A stretch of 64,000 bases of DNA from Paroceanicella profunda (GCF_005887635.2 NZ_CP040818.1:248001-312000), one strand, 5' to 3'. Positions 45,587 through 55,621 are shown, counted from the first letter of the stretch. The notes: generated by a model from the sequence alone, not told the origin. Made by a program: numbers and translations.

Positions 45587-47905
45587 ATGAAAGACGGCAT
45601 GACGGGCGGGATCGCCATCGAGGGGCTGGCGGCGCCGGCGGAGATCCGGGTGGACGCATGGGGCATTCCCCACATCCGCGCGGCCAGCGAGGCGGACCTG
45701 TTCCTGGCCCAGGGCTTCAACGCGGCCCGCGACCGGCTGTGGCAGATCGACCTGTGGCGCAAGCGCGGGCTGGGGCGGCTGGCGGCAAGCTTCGGCCCCG
45801 GCTACCTCGCGCAGGACATCGCGTCGCGCCATCTCCTGTTCCGTGGCGACATGGAGGCGGAATGGCTGGCCTACGCCCCCGACACCCGCGCCATCTGCGA
45901 GGCTTTCGTGGCCGGGGTGAACGGCTACATCGCCTGGGCGATGGACGACCCCGCGCGCCTGCCGCCGGAGTTCGCCCTCACCGGCTCGGCGCCGGAACCC
46001 TGGGCGGCGGAGGACGTGGTGCGCATCCGCAGCCACGCCCTCACCCGCAACGCCATCTCCGAGGTGATCCGCAACCAGATCCTCGCCGGGCTGGACGCGG
46101 AGACCGACCTGCTGCGCAAGAACCTCGAGCCGAGGGTGACCCCCGGCGACACCGGCATCGCGCCCGGCAGCGTGCCGATGGCGGTGCTGGACACGTTCCG
46201 CCTCGGCACCGCCGGGGTGAGTTTCTCGCCCGAGCGCCTCGCCGCCACCCTGCCGGAGGCGCAGCGCTGGCGCCGGGTCGACAGCCTGGCCCAGGTGGTG
46301 GCCGACACCACCTGGACCGGCTCGAACAACTGGGCCGTGGCGGCCACGCGCACCTCCACCGGGCGCCCGGTGATGGCGGGGGACCCGCACCGCGCCCATG
46401 GCCTGCCCTCGTTGCGCTACCTCGTGCATCTCACCGCGCCGGGGCTGGACGTGATCGGCGCGGGCGAGCCCGCGGTGCCCGGCATCTCCATGGGCCACAA
46501 CGGCACCGCCGCCTTCACCCAGACCATCTTTCCCGCCGACCAGGAGGACATCTTCGTCCTCTCCCTCGACCCCGCGAACCGGGCCCGCTACCGGCAGGGC
46601 GACGGCTGGGAAAGCTTTGAGGAGGTGACCGAGCAGATCGAGGTGAAGGGCGCACCCGCGCAGCCCTGCACCCTCCTCTTCAGCCGCCACGGCCCGGTGC
46701 TGCACATGGGCGAGGGCCACGCCTATGCCCTGCGCTCGGTCTGGTTCGAGCCCGGCTCGGCGGCCTATCTCGGCGGGCTCTCCACCATGCGGGCGAAAAC
46801 CCTGCCCGCGTTCCGCGACGGGCTACGCCGCTTCGCCACGCCCAGCCTCAACCACCTCTACGCCGACGTCTCCGGCACCATCGCCTGGCAGCCGGCCGGG
46901 ATGATCCCGGTGCGCCGCGGCTGGGACGGGCTGATGCCCGTGCCCGGCGACGGGAGCCTGGACTGGGACGGCTTCCTCTCCCTCGACGACCTGCCGATGC
47001 TGCGCGACCCGCAGGAGGGGTTCGTGGCCAGCGCCAACGAGGCGAACCTGCCGCCGGACTGGGACCATACGGCGGTGCAGGTGGGCTACGAGTGGCTGGA
47101 GAGCAGCCGCGCCCTACGCCTGCGCGCGGCTCTCGCTTCCGGCACGCATGACGTGGCCGATGCCTGCGCATTGCAGACCGACGTGCTCTCGCTGCCCGGC
47201 CTCCGGCTGAAGGCCCTCGTCGCCGCCCTGCCGGACGCCCCGGCCGAGGCGCGTGCGCTCTTCGCGGACTGGGATGGCCGGATGGATGTGGACTCCGCCG
47301 CCGGTGCGCTGTGCGAACTGTGGTGGGAGCAGCACCTGAAGCCGGGCCTGCTGGCCCGCCTGGTGCCCGACGAGGCCCTGCGCGCGCTCTTCGCGCCGGG
47401 CGACGTGGAGGGCATCCTCTCCGCGCTGGAACGGCCCGCCGCCCTCTTCGGCCCCGCCCCGGAGGCCGCGCGCGACGCCCTTCTGGCCGAGACGCTCGCA
47501 CAGGCCGTCACCGCCCTGCACGCGCTGCAGGGCCCGGTGGCGGACTGGCGCTGGGGCGGGCTGCATCACGGCTATTTCGAGCATCCGCTGACGCAGTTGC
47601 GCGCCGGGCTGGACATCGGCCCGCTGGAAAAGCCCGGCAGCGCCTCCACGGTGATGCACGCGGCCTACCGCGGCTCCGACTTCCGGGTGACGACAGGCGC
47701 CTCCGTGCGCTTCGTGCTGGACGTGGGCAACTGGGATGCGAGCCTGTGCATCAACGCCCCCGGCCAGTCCGGCGACCCGCGCTCGGAGCATTACGCCGAT
47801 CTCGCCCCGCTTTGGGCAACGGGCGCCTATGTGCCCTTCCTCTACTCCGACGCCGCGGTGGAGGCCGCCACGCGCCAGCGCATCACCCTCGTGCCCGCCG
47901 GCTGA
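45587..47905 (+). CDS. Penicillin acylase-family Ntn hydrolase
   Basis: 772 residues, a single-chain precursor of the S45 peptidase family (penicillin G, cephalosporin, aculeacin and acyl-homoserine-lactone acylases). The alpha part begins RVDAWGIPHIRA and LAQGFNAARDRLWQIDLWR. The beta chain should start at Ser246 in TWTGSNNWAV, the autocatalytic nucleophile. Family-typical GDPHRAHGLPS and MGHNGTAAF follow. No signal peptide is present, unlike most secreted members, so it would act in the cytosol on imported amides. GGAGGAC precedes the ATG. Divergent from the transporter operon. Confidence 0.92.
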   Translation: MKDGMTGGIAIEGLAAPAEIRVDAWGIPHIRAASEADLFLAQGFNAARDRLWQIDLWRKRGLGRLAASFGPGYLAQDIASRHLLFRGDMEAEWLAYAPDTRAICEAFVAGVNGYIAWAMDDPARLPPEFALTGSAPEPWAAEDVVRIRSHALTRNAISEVIRNQILAGLDAETDLLRKNLEPRVTPGDTGIAPGSVPMAVLDTFRLGTAGVSFSPERLAATLPEAQRWRRVDSLAQVVADTTWTGSNNWAVAATRTSTGRPVMAGDPHRAHGLPSLRYLVHLTAPGLDVIGAGEPAVPGISMGHNGTAAFTQTIFPADQEDIFVLSLDPANRARYRQGDGWESFEEVTEQIEVKGAPAQPCTLLFSRHGPVLHMGEGHAYALRSVWFEPGSAAYLGGLSTMRAKTLPAFRDGLRRFATPSLNHLYADVSGTIAWQPAGMIPVRRGWDGLMPVPGDGSLDWDGFLSLDDLPMLRDPQEGFVASANEANLPPDWDHTAVQVGYEWLESSRALRLRAALASGTHDVADACALQTDVLSLPGLRLKALVAALPDAPAEARALFADWDGRMDVDSAAGALCELWWEQHLKPGLLARLVPDEALRALFAPGDVEGILSALERPAALFGPAPEAARDALLAETLAQAVTALHALQGPVADWRWGGLHHGYFEHPLTQLRAGLDIGPLEKPGSASTVMHAAYRGSDFRVTTGASVRFVLDVGNWDASLCINAPGQSGDPRSEHYADLAPLWATGAYVPFLYSDAAVEAATRQRITLVPAG

Positions 47906-48005
47906 ACGCCGCGCCGGGAGCGCTGCCGCCCGGCAACAGCGGAAGCCGCCATGCACCGGCGCGTTCTCCTCGTGCCCCCGGGCTGAACACCGGCCCCGGG
48001 CGTCC

Positions 48006-48761
48006 TCAGTCGAAGGGCTCCGGGTGGCGGCCGATCAGCCAGCCGCCGTCCACCGCGATCACCTGGCCGGTCACGAAGGAGGCGTCGTCGGAGACGAGGA
48101 AAGCGGTGACGGAGGCGATTTCCGCCGGTGTGCCGGCCCGGCGCATCGGCGCGGCGCGGACCACGGCAGCGCGGTAGTAGGCGTCGGATTCGATCCAGTC
48201 ATGGGTCATCTGCGTGTCGATGCAGCCGGGCGCCACGGCGTTCACCCGGATGCCCTCGGGGCCGAGATCGGTGGCGAGCTGGCGGGTGAGCTGGCTGATG
48301 CCGCCCTTCGCCGCCGCATAGGCCACCTTGCCCGGGTAGCCGGCCTCACCGAAGATGGAAGCGGTGTTCACGATGGCCCCGCCCGGCCGGGCCAGATGCG
48401 GCAGCACGTCGCGCGTGAGCCGGATCACCGCGCCGAGGTTGACCGACAACAGCCGCTCCACATTCGCGTCATCGGACTGGGCGAGCGGCTTCGCGCCGCC
48501 GATGCCGGCATTGTTCACCAGGATGTCCACCCGGCCGCCGGCCGCCTCCACCAGCCGCGCGCCGGTGCCCGGCGCGGCGATGTCGCACACGAGGCCGGTG
48601 GCGCCCAGCTCCGCCGCCCGCGCCAGCACGCCGGCGTCGAGATCGGCCATCACCAGCCGCGCGCCCTCCGCCTGCAGGCGCGTGGCGGTGGCAAGGCCGA
48701 TGCCGCCGGCCGCACCGGTCACGATGGCCGTGCGGCCGGTCAATCGGGTGATCTGGGTCAT
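48006..48761 (-). CDS. Short-chain dehydrogenase/reductase
   Basis: 251-residue classical SDR with TGAAGGIGLA (about 15-24), MADLD (NAD-type acidic residue), NNAGIGG, catalytic NTASIFG and YAAAK, and the C-terminal VTGQVIAVDGGW. It is convergent with the acylase gene and has its own upstream region. The partial sequence GTATGAATTGTTC 26 bases or so before the start faintly recalls the dyads of the neighbouring cluster. Substrate unknown. Confidence 0.88.
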   Translation of the reverse strand: MTQITRLTGRTAIVTGAAGGIGLATATRLQAEGARLVMADLDAGVLARAAELGATGLVCDIAAPGTGARLVEAAGGRVDILVNNAGIGGAKPLAQSDDANVERLLSVNLGAVIRLTRDVLPHLARPGGAIVNTASIFGEAGYPGKVAYAAAKGGISQLTRQLATDLGPEGIRVNAVAPGCIDTQMTHDWIESDAYYRAAVVRAAPMRRAGTPAEIASVTAFLVSDDASFVTGQVIAVDGGWLIGRHPEPFD

Positions 48762-49237
48762 GGGATGCCTCCGGCCGCGTATCGCTTGCCAATGTGTATG
48801 AATTGTTCACCACGCTAGGCGGCGGGGCGGGCCCAGTCAATCGCCGTGGCGGGCATGTCCGGACACACGGGGGCATCCGCAATCGTCAGGGGGGCTCGGA
48901 CCCGTGCAAGGCGCTGTCGCCCCACCGGCACGTGAGCTTCCTCCGACCCCGGACGCCCCCCCCGCGCTCCGATACCCCACCCCGGGCTTGGCCGGATCCG
49001 CCCGGCCACATGCGCCGGCGCGGCAGCCGATGCGGAGCACCTGGCGCGGGGGCCCGGTCGTGCGCCCCCGCAGCCGCGCCGGAGGGACAGTCCGCACCCC
49101 GCGCTCCGGCCCGTTTCGCGGTGCCGGGAACAGCGCGCGCCCCCACCCGCGCCGCGCCCCCCCGCCCGGCTGCCGGGGAGGCACATCCGGGCGGGGGGCC
49201 GCTTTCGCGGGGCGGAGAACGCTCGAGGGAGGTCCGG
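48762..49237. other. Spacer upstream of the dehydrogenase gene
   Basis: The first 60 bases are AT-richer and probably hold the SDR promoter. The remainder to 49237 is GC-rich without repeat, gene or RNA signature. Confidence 0.4.
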
Positions 49238-50530
49238 TCAGAACCCCAGCGCGTCGCGCAGGCGGTACCACTGGATGGTGGCCTGCACCGCGGGTTTGCG
49301 CAGGAAATGGAAGGGGATCGGGCGCATGTCCGTCACCGGGAAATCCAGCGCCGACACCGGGCGGTCGGTGGCCCAGTCGGCCAGAACGCCCCCCATGGCG
49401 GTGGCGAGCGCGACGCCGCGGCCGTTGTAGGCGGTGGCGGAGAGGATGCCCTCCCCCAGCGGGGTGAGATGGGTGAAATGGTCCGTCGTGAGCGCCAGGA
49501 ACCCGCCCCAGGCATGCCCCCAGTCCGGTGTGCCGAGCTGCGGGAACAGGTCCGTGGACACGTCGCGCAACACCTGCAACAGCCGCTCCGTGCCCCGGTC
49601 GTCGAAGGCGCCGCGGCCGCCCATCAGCAGCCGCCCGTCGGCGTCCATCCGGTAATAGACCATCACCCGCCGGGTGTCGGCCACGGCCTGCCGGGCGGGC
49701 AGGATGGAGCGGCGCAGGTTGTCGGAGAGCGGCTGCGTGGCCACCTGCACCGAGCGCACCGGAACCAGCGTGCGGCCCAGCGGCGGCGCCAGCCCGTCGG
49801 TGTAGGCATTCGTCGCCACCACCACCCGCCGGGCGCGCAGCACGCCGGAGGCGGTGCGCAGCACATGGGTGGCCCCGTCACGCGACAGGCCGGTCACCCG
49901 GGACTGCCCGTGCACCGTGGCGCCGAGCCGTTGCGCCGCCTCCGCCAGGCCCAGGGCATAGTTCAGCGGATGCAGGTTGCCGCCGCGCGGGTCGAACAGC
50001 GCGCCGACATAGGCCTCCGAGCCGATCATCGCCTGCGTCTGCGCGCGATCGAGCAGGCGCAGGGGCACGCCGCGGGCGTTCCACTGCCGCACCCGCTCGG
50101 TGATCACCTTCATCGAGGCGGCGTCATGCGCGGGCTGCACCCAGCCGGGCTGCACCGCGTCGCAGGAGATGCCGTGGCGGCGGATGATGTCGAACACCAG
50201 GTCCGGGGCGCCGGAGGACAGCCGCAGCATCCGGTCGCCCATCTGCGGGCCGAAGCGCGCCAGCACCGTTTCCGGGTCCTCCTTCAGGCCCGGGTTCACC
50301 TGGCCGCCGTTGCGGCCCGAGGCGCCCCAGCCGGGGCTCTGCGCCTCCAGCACCGTGGCCTTCACCCCGCGCTCGGCGAGATGCAGCGCCGTGGACAGGC
50401 CTGTGAACCCGCCGCCCACGATCGCGACATCGGTCTCCTGCGTGCCGGTGAGCGGCGGGGTGTCCGGCGGGGTGTTGGCCGTCGCGGTGTAGAGACTGTC
50501 GGCCACGACGGGGCGTTCTTCGGGAATCAT
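49238..50530 (-). CDS. FAD-dependent amine/amino-acid oxidoreductase (DAO family, PuuB-like)
   Basis: 430 residues. The dinucleotide loop DVAIVGGGFTGLSTALHLAE (about 33-52) is followed by GWGASGRNGGQVNPGL, which is typical of gamma-glutamylputrescine oxidase and related DAO enzymes. A late TPLGEGILSATAYNGRG closes the FAD site. Nearby XRE-cupin and polyamine-type ABC genes resemble the Puu arrangement, so oxidation of a (glutamylated) amine is a reasonable guess. The start at 50530 excludes a proline/arginine-rich upstream extension. Confidence 0.85.
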   Translation of the reverse strand: MIPEERPVVADSLYTATANTPPDTPPLTGTQETDVAIVGGGFTGLSTALHLAERGVKATVLEAQSPGWGASGRNGGQVNPGLKEDPETVLARFGPQMGDRMLRLSSGAPDLVFDIIRRHGISCDAVQPGWVQPAHDAASMKVITERVRQWNARGVPLRLLDRAQTQAMIGSEAYVGALFDPRGGNLHPLNYALGLAEAAQRLGATVHGQSRVTGLSRDGATHVLRTASGVLRARRVVVATNAYTDGLAPPLGRTLVPVRSVQVATQPLSDNLRRSILPARQAVADTRRVMVYYRMDADGRLLMGGRGAFDDRGTERLLQVLRDVSTDLFPQLGTPDWGHAWGGFLALTTDHFTHLTPLGEGILSATAYNGRGVALATAMGGVLADWATDRPVSALDFPVTDMRPIPFHFLRKPAVQATIQWYRLRDALGF

Positions 50531-50852
50531 CGCTTCGGGTCCTCGTTCTGGGCGCTGCCGGCCGGGGCCGGGAATGGTCCGGTCCGCCGGACCGGGCTTG
50601 GCGGGGTCCGGCTCGCGGGCCGGGGCAGGCACGTCTCGGTTTCCGCGCAGGGTCGCGGAACCCTGCCCACCGGCGGCAGCCGCCGGGAAAGCAGGCTGCC
50701 GGCGGGGGCCGGCAGGTCAGCATGCCGGCGGGGGCCGGCGGGGTCAGCGTGCCGGACGCTGCCGGAGAGGCGCCGGCCGGCGAGGGCGGTCCGGCCCGGA
50801 GCGGCGGAACCGGCGGGCTTGCGCGGGGAGCGATCGGGCGCCCCGCGTTGCG
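50531..50852. other. Spacer with short direct repeats
   Basis: No gene. GCCGGCGGGGGCCGGC occurs twice (about 50699 and 50723) as a palindromic short repeat, among other CCGGC-rich sequence. It probably separates the regulator and oxidoreductase transcripts. Confidence 0.45.
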
Positions 50853-51482
50853 TCAGTAGAAGGCGGGGCTGCCCACCCAGATCACCTCGGCGTCCGCCGG
50901 TCCCTCGTTCCAGAAGCGGATCATCGCGGTGGCGTCGAAGGCGAAACTGTCGCCGGTGCGCAGGACATGCGCGCGGCCGTCCACCTCCAGCCACAACGCG
51001 CCGGCCAGCATGGTGCCGCATTTCGCGCCTTCCGGGTGGTTGTAGGGCGCCTCGCCGCTGGAGCCGCCGGGGCGGATGAGCATGCGCATCATCTGCACCT
51101 GCCGGCAGGCGTCGGGGGTGAGCATCTCCTTCGTCATGCCATGCGCGGCGAGGTCCAGCACCCGGCGCGCGGCGCGGCGCACGATGAAGGCCTCCTCGGG
51201 CACGGCCTGCGCGGGGTCGGAATTGTCGAACAGCCAGCTCACCGGCATGTCCAGCCCGGCGCAGACCGCCACCATCGTGTCCAGCGAGGGCGCGGAGATG
51301 CCGCGCTCCACCTGGCTGAGCAGCGCGACGGAGATGCCGGCGCGCCCGGCGACCTCCTGCAGCGACAGCTGGCGCAGCTTGCGCCGGTCGCGCAGCCGCG
51401 CGCCGATCCGCACCCCGCCCTGCCCGCCGGCGGGCGCATCCTCCCCGTCCGGTGCCTGACGGGCGCCCGGGCTGCGCGGCAC
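50853..51482 (-). CDS. XRE-family regulator with C-terminal cupin domain (PuuR-like)
   Basis: About 209 residues: a helix-turn-helix (LRDRRKLRQLSLQEVAGRAG and VALLSQVERGISAPSL) and a C-terminal cupin (PEGAKCGTMLAGALWLEVDG, RTGDSFAFDA). This layout matches PuuR-type polyamine regulators. The start is uncertain: GTG at 51482 is proposed because the earlier ATG at 51563 would nearly reach the divergent gene and would translate the AT-rich control region. It probably governs the divergent transporter and the following oxidoreductase. Confidence 0.85.
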   Translation of the reverse strand: MPRSPGARQAPDGEDAPAGGQGGVRIGARLRDRRKLRQLSLQEVAGRAGISVALLSQVERGISAPSLDTMVAVCAGLDMPVSWLFDNSDPAQAVPEEAFIVRRAARRVLDLAAHGMTKEMLTPDACRQVQMMRMLIRPGGSSGEAPYNHPEGAKCGTMLAGALWLEVDGRAHVLRTGDSFAFDATAMIRFWNEGPADAEVIWVGSPAFY

Positions 51483-51584
51483 GGAACTTTTGATTTGCAA
51501 AATTTGACAACTCCATGATTCGTGCTTCAAGCTGTAACAATCAGGACAAAATTTCAACAACACTGAAAATCAACAGGGTGACCG
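51483..51584. promoter_or_regulatory. AT-rich divergent control region of the polyamine-type locus
   Basis: About 100 bases between the regulator and receptor genes, far richer in A/T than the surroundings. It contains the palindrome TTTGCAAA (51494-51501) and TTGACA (51504-51509), which could be an operator and a -35 for the transporter; no good -10 is visible at the right distance. Confidence 0.4.
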
Positions 51585-52643
51585 ATGAAGCATGCATTCT
51601 CCGCCTACGCGGCGCTGATGGCCGGCGGGCTGACCGCCCTCGGGGGGTTCGCCACCGCCGCTGTCGCACAGGACAGTCTCACGTTCACATCCTACGGCGG
51701 CACCTACCAGGAAGCACAGCGCAAGGCGCTGCTGGACCCGGTGGAGAAGGAGCTGGGCATCACCATCCGCGAGGACACGCTCACCGGCATCGCCCAGGTG
51801 CGCGCCCAGGTGCTGACCGGCGCCGTGACCTGGGACATCGTGGACCTGGGGCTGAACGATTGTGCCCTGGCTGAAAAGGAGGGCCTGTTCGAACCGCTGG
51901 ATTATTCGATCATTTCCACCGAGGGGTTCAAGGACACCGCCTATTCGAAGACCTGGGCCGGCACGATCTACTATTCCACCACGCTGGCCTACAACCCCGA
52001 GTTCCTGGAGGCCAAGCCGACGAGCTGGGCGGATTTCTGGGACGTGGAGGGCTTCCCCGGCGCCCGGGCGCTGCAGAACACCCCCGGCGGCAACCTCGAG
52101 ATCGCGCTCATGGCCGACGGCGTCGCGCCCGAGGAGGTCTACGCCGTGCTGAAGACCCCGGAGGGCGTGGACCGCGCCTTCGCCAAGCTGGAGGAGATCA
52201 AGCCCCACATCGACGTGTGGTGGACCAGCGGAGCCCAGTCCGCCCAGCTTATCGCCGATGGCGAGGTGGACATGGAGGCGATCTGGAACGGCCGGCTGGA
52301 CGCGGTGAAGGCCTCCGGCGTGCCGGCGGAGCAGACCTTCAACCAGGCGATCCTCTCGCTCGACTGCCTGGCCATCCCGAAGGGCGCGCCGAACAAGGAC
52401 CTGGCGATGAAGGTGCTCGCGCGCATCCTGGCGCCGGACCTGCAGGCCAACATCCCCGGGCTGATCAACTACGGGCCCACCACCTCGCTGGCCTTCGACC
52501 AGGGCAAGATCACCGAGGAGCAGGCCGCGATCAGCCCCTCCGCGCCGGAGAACATCGCCTCGCAGCTGCCCACGGATGCCGCTTACTGGGCCGAGCACCG
52601 CCCGGCCATCCAGGAGCGCTGGGACGCCTTCATGACCCGCTGA
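51585..52643 (+). CDS. Periplasmic substrate-binding protein, polyamine-type (PotF/PotD family)
   Basis: 352 residues with a Sec signal ending AAVAQ (about residue 29) and a type-2 solute-binding fold: LTFTSYGGTYQEAQRKALLDP, VQVLTG-type linker and WTSGAQSAQLIADGEVDMEAIWNGR. The family imports putrescine, spermidine and related amines. AGGGTGACCG precedes the ATG. First gene of the transporter operon. Confidence 0.9.
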   Translation: MKHAFSAYAALMAGGLTALGGFATAAVAQDSLTFTSYGGTYQEAQRKALLDPVEKELGITIREDTLTGIAQVRAQVLTGAVTWDIVDLGLNDCALAEKEGLFEPLDYSIISTEGFKDTAYSKTWAGTIYYSTTLAYNPEFLEAKPTSWADFWDVEGFPGARALQNTPGGNLEIALMADGVAPEEVYAVLKTPEGVDRAFAKLEEIKPHIDVWWTSGAQSAQLIADGEVDMEAIWNGRLDAVKASGVPAEQTFNQAILSLDCLAIPKGAPNKDLAMKVLARILAPDLQANIPGLINYGPTTSLAFDQGKITEEQAAISPSAPENIASQLPTDAAYWAEHRPAIQERWDAFMTR

Positions 52644-52676
52644 GCCCGGCGGCGGCCCCCGCCCACGCCAGACATC

Positions 52677-52699
52677 GCGGCCGGCCCCGCGCCGGCCGC
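52677..52699 (+). promoter_or_regulatory. Hairpin between receptor and ATPase genes
   Basis: Nine-base perfect arms GCGGCCGGC and GCCGGCCGC around CCCGC, 34 bases after the receptor stop. Such hairpins often protect the receptor mRNA and raise its level over the membrane components. Confidence 0.6.
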
Positions 52700-52735
52700 G
52701 TTCCCCAAGGCACCCGCATCAGGAGAAGACCCCGG

Positions 52736-53848
52736 ATGACACGTCCTGCCGCCGTGCTGTCAGACGCCCCGGCCCCTGCGCCCCGGGCCGAACCCATCAC
52801 CATTTCGGGCGTGACCAAGACCTACGGTCTGTTCCACGCCCTCGAGGAGGTGAGCCTGGAGATCGGCGCGGGCGAGTTTCTCACCCTGCTCGGCCCCTCC
52901 GGCTCGGGCAAGACCACGCTGCTGATGGTGCTGGCCGGCTTCACCCGGCCCAGCAGCGGCCGCCTCACCGTGGGGGGCACCGACATGACCCGCGTCGCCC
53001 CGCACAAGCGCGACTTCGGCATGGTGTTCCAGAACTACGCGCTGTTTCCGCACATGAACGTGGCGGCAAACGTGGCCTATCCGCTGAAGCTGCGCGGCCT
53101 CTCGCGCGCCGAGATCAGCGCGCAGGTGCGCCGGGCGCTGGACCTCGTGCAGCTCACCCACCTCGCGGAGCGCAACATCTCCGCCCTCTCCGGCGGGCAG
53201 AAGCAGCGCATCGCGCTGGCACGCGCCGTGGTGTTCGAGCCGCGGGTGCTGCTGATGGACGAGCCGCTCTCCGCGCTCGACAAGAACCTGCGCGAGCGCA
53301 TGCAGATCGAGATCCGCGCCCTGCACGACAAGCTCGGCATCACCACCGTCTACGTGACGCACGACCAGCGCGAGGCGCTCACCATGTCGGACCGCATCGT
53401 GGTGATCGACCGCGGCCGGGTCTCGCAGGTGGACACGCCGCGCGCGCTCTACGAGCGGCCGGCAAACGCCTTCGTGGCGGATTTCATCGGCGAATCCACC
53501 CTGCTGCCCGTCACCCCCGCCGCCGGCGGCCACGCCTTCCGCGGCACGCTGCTGAAGGCCACGCGGGCGGAGCCGGACGCGGCCTTCCTCGTCATCCGCC
53601 CGGAGAAGCTGGAATTCGCCGAACCGGGCATGGAGGCGGAGCACAACCTGTTCTCCGGCCTGCTGCGCTCGGTGATCTACCAGGGCGAGACCCTGCTGGC
53701 GCAGATCGACATCGGCGAGGGCAGCGTCATCACGCTGCGCCGCACCACGCGCCGCGAGATCCTCACGCGCATGCCCGCGCCGGGGGAGCGGATCTCCCTC
53801 GCGCTGCACGCCGATGACACCATTCTCGTGCCGGAGCGCCCCGCATGA
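52736..53848 (+). CDS. ABC transporter ATP-binding protein, PotA-type
   Basis: 370 residues: Walker [10 protein letters not shown] (about 55-63), Q-loop [14 protein letters not shown], signature [14 protein letters not shown] and Walker [13 protein letters not shown], plus a C-terminal TOBE-type regulatory domain. It ends overlapping the first permease by four bases. Confidence 0.93.
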   Translation: MTRPAAVLSDAPAPAPRAEPITISGVTKTYGLFHALEEVSLEIGAGEFLTLLGPSGSGKTTLLMVLAGFTRPSSGRLTVGGTDMTRVAPHKRDFGMVFQNYALFPHMNVAANVAYPLKLRGLSRAEISAQVRRALDLVQLTHLAERNISALSGGQKQRIALARAVVFEPRVLLMDEPLSALDKNLRERMQIEIRALHDKLGITTVYVTHDQREALTMSDRIVVIDRGRVSQVDTPRALYERPANAFVADFIGESTLLPVTPAAGGHAFRGTLLKATRAEPDAAFLVIRPEKLEFAEPGMEAEHNLFSGLLRSVIYQGETLLAQIDIGEGSVITLRRTTRREILTRMPAPGERISLALHADDTILVPERPA

Positions 53849-54777
53849 CCTCCCTGCCCGACACCTCCGCCTTCCCGCATGACGCACAGGCCCGGGACGG
53901 GCTGTTCGACGCGCACGCCCAGGCCCGCAGCATCCGCCGGGAGGAGCTGCGCGACCGGCTCTCGCTCTTCGCGCTGTCCCTGCCGGCGCTGCTGCTGGTG
54001 GGGGCGCTGGTGTTCCTGCCGGTGGGCTGGCTGTTCGGGCTGTCCTTCGTCTCCGAGGGGCAGTTCACCTTCCTGCACTACCAGCGGCTGCTGGAGCCCG
54101 CCTACCGCAACATCTTCGCGCAGACCTTCCAGATCAGCTTCCTCGTCACCGCGCTGGCGCTGCTGCTGGGCTACCCGCTTTCCTATCTGCTGAGCCAGAT
54201 GCCGCAGCGCGCGGCGGCCATCCTGATGATCTTCGTGATGCTGCCGTTCTGGACCTCGATCCTGGTGCGCACCTATGCCTGGATGGTGCTGCTGCAGCGC
54301 CGCGGGCTGATCAACGGCTGGCTGATCGACCTCGGCCTCATCGACACGCCGCTGCGGCTGGTGAACAACTACACCGGCACGGTGATCGGCATGCTGCACG
54401 TGATGCTGCCCTTCATGGTGCTGCCGCTGGTCTCCTCGCTGCGGGCGGTGGACGTGTCGCTGATGCGCGCGGCCTCGAACCTGGGCGCGGGGCCGGTGAA
54501 GGCGTTCTGGACGGTGTTCTTCCCGCTGTCGCTGCCCGGGGTAATCGCGGGCAGCCTGCTCGTCTTCGTGCTGTGCTTGGGCTTCTACGTCACGCCCGCG
54601 CTGCTGGGCGGCGGCAAGGTGATCATGGTGTCGATGAAGATCCAGCAGAACGCGGCGATGTATTTCGACTGGGGCGCCGCCTCCGCGCTCGGCGTGGTGC
54701 TGCTGGGCATCACGGTGGCGCTGTTCTGGCTGCTGGGCCGGGTCACGCGCATCGAGCGCGTCTTCGGAGGGCTGTGA
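53845..54777 (+). CDS. ABC transporter permease, PotB-type
   Basis: 310 residues with about six membrane spans and the EAA motif MRAASNLGAGPVKAFWTVFFPLSLPGV. The long hydrophilic N-terminus (about 40 residues) is usual for this subfamily. It overlaps the ATPase gene and is one base from the second permease. Confidence 0.92.
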   Translation: MTSLPDTSAFPHDAQARDGLFDAHAQARSIRREELRDRLSLFALSLPALLLVGALVFLPVGWLFGLSFVSEGQFTFLHYQRLLEPAYRNIFAQTFQISFLVTALALLLGYPLSYLLSQMPQRAAAILMIFVMLPFWTSILVRTYAWMVLLQRRGLINGWLIDLGLIDTPLRLVNNYTGTVIGMLHVMLPFMVLPLVSSLRAVDVSLMRAASNLGAGPVKAFWTVFFPLSLPGVIAGSLLVFVLCLGFYVTPALLGGGKVIMVSMKIQQNAAMYFDWGAASALGVVLLGITVALFWLLGRVTRIERVFGGL

Positions 54778-54778
54778 G

Positions 54779-55597
54779 ATGTTGCGTTCCCCCGCGTCCG
54801 AGACCCAGGTCACCCATCTCGGGCGGCTGTGGCTCTATCTCTTCGCCGTGCTGGTGCTGGCCTTCCTGGTGGCGCCGGTGCTGGTGGTGGTGCCGATGTC
54901 CTTCTCGGATTCGCGCTACCTGCGCTTCCCGCCCGAGGGGTTCAGCCTGCGCTGGTACGAGACCTATTTCGCCTCCCTCGAATGGGTGGGGGCCACGCTC
55001 ACCTCCTTCAAGGTGGCGGCCCTCGTCACCCTGCTTGCCACGCCTGTGGGGGTGGCGGCGGCCTACGGGCTGAACCAGTCCGGCCTGCGCGGGGCGCGGC
55101 TGGTGAGCCTGATGCTGATCAGCCCGCTCATCGTGCCGGTGATCATCCTGGCCATCGGGGTGTTCTACCTCTACGCCCGGGTGGACCTGGTGAACACCGT
55201 GACCGGGCTGGTGCTGGCGCATGCCGCCCTCGCCCTGCCCTTCGTGGTGGTCACCACCACCTCCGGGCTGCAGCAGTTCGACCCGGCGCAGGAACGCGCG
55301 GCGCGCAGCCTCGGCGCCAGCCGCTGGGTGGCGTTCCGCACCGTCACCCTGCCGCAGCTGCGCGGGCCGGTGATCTCCGGCGCGCTCTTCGCCTTCATCA
55401 CCTCGCTCGACGAGGTGGTGATCTCCGTCTTCATCGCGGGGGGCGAGAACATGACCCTGCCGCGGCGGATGTTCTCCGGCCTGCGGGATCAGGTGGACCC
55501 CACCATCGCCGCCATCTCCTCGATGCTGATCCTGCTCTCGGTGCTGCTGCTGGTGGTCTCCGTCATGCTGGGCGGCCGCAAGGGCGGGCGCGGCTGA
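54779..55597 (+). CDS. ABC transporter permease, PotC-type
   Basis: 272 residues, about six spans, with the EAA motif ERAARSLGASRWVAFRTVTLPQLR and the typical SFSDSRYLRFPPEGFSLRWY periplasmic segment near the N-terminus. Last gene of the four-gene import operon. Confidence 0.93.
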   Translation: MLRSPASETQVTHLGRLWLYLFAVLVLAFLVAPVLVVVPMSFSDSRYLRFPPEGFSLRWYETYFASLEWVGATLTSFKVAALVTLLATPVGVAAAYGLNQSGLRGARLVSLMLISPLIVPVIILAIGVFYLYARVDLVNTVTGLVLAHAALALPFVVVTTTSGLQQFDPAQERAARSLGASRWVAFRTVTLPQLRGPVISGALFAFITSLDEVVISVFIAGGENMTLPRRMFSGLRDQVDPTIAAISSMLILLSVLLLVVSVMLGGRKGGRG

Positions 55598-55621
55598 AGC
55601 GCCGCGCGGCCGGCCCCCGCA

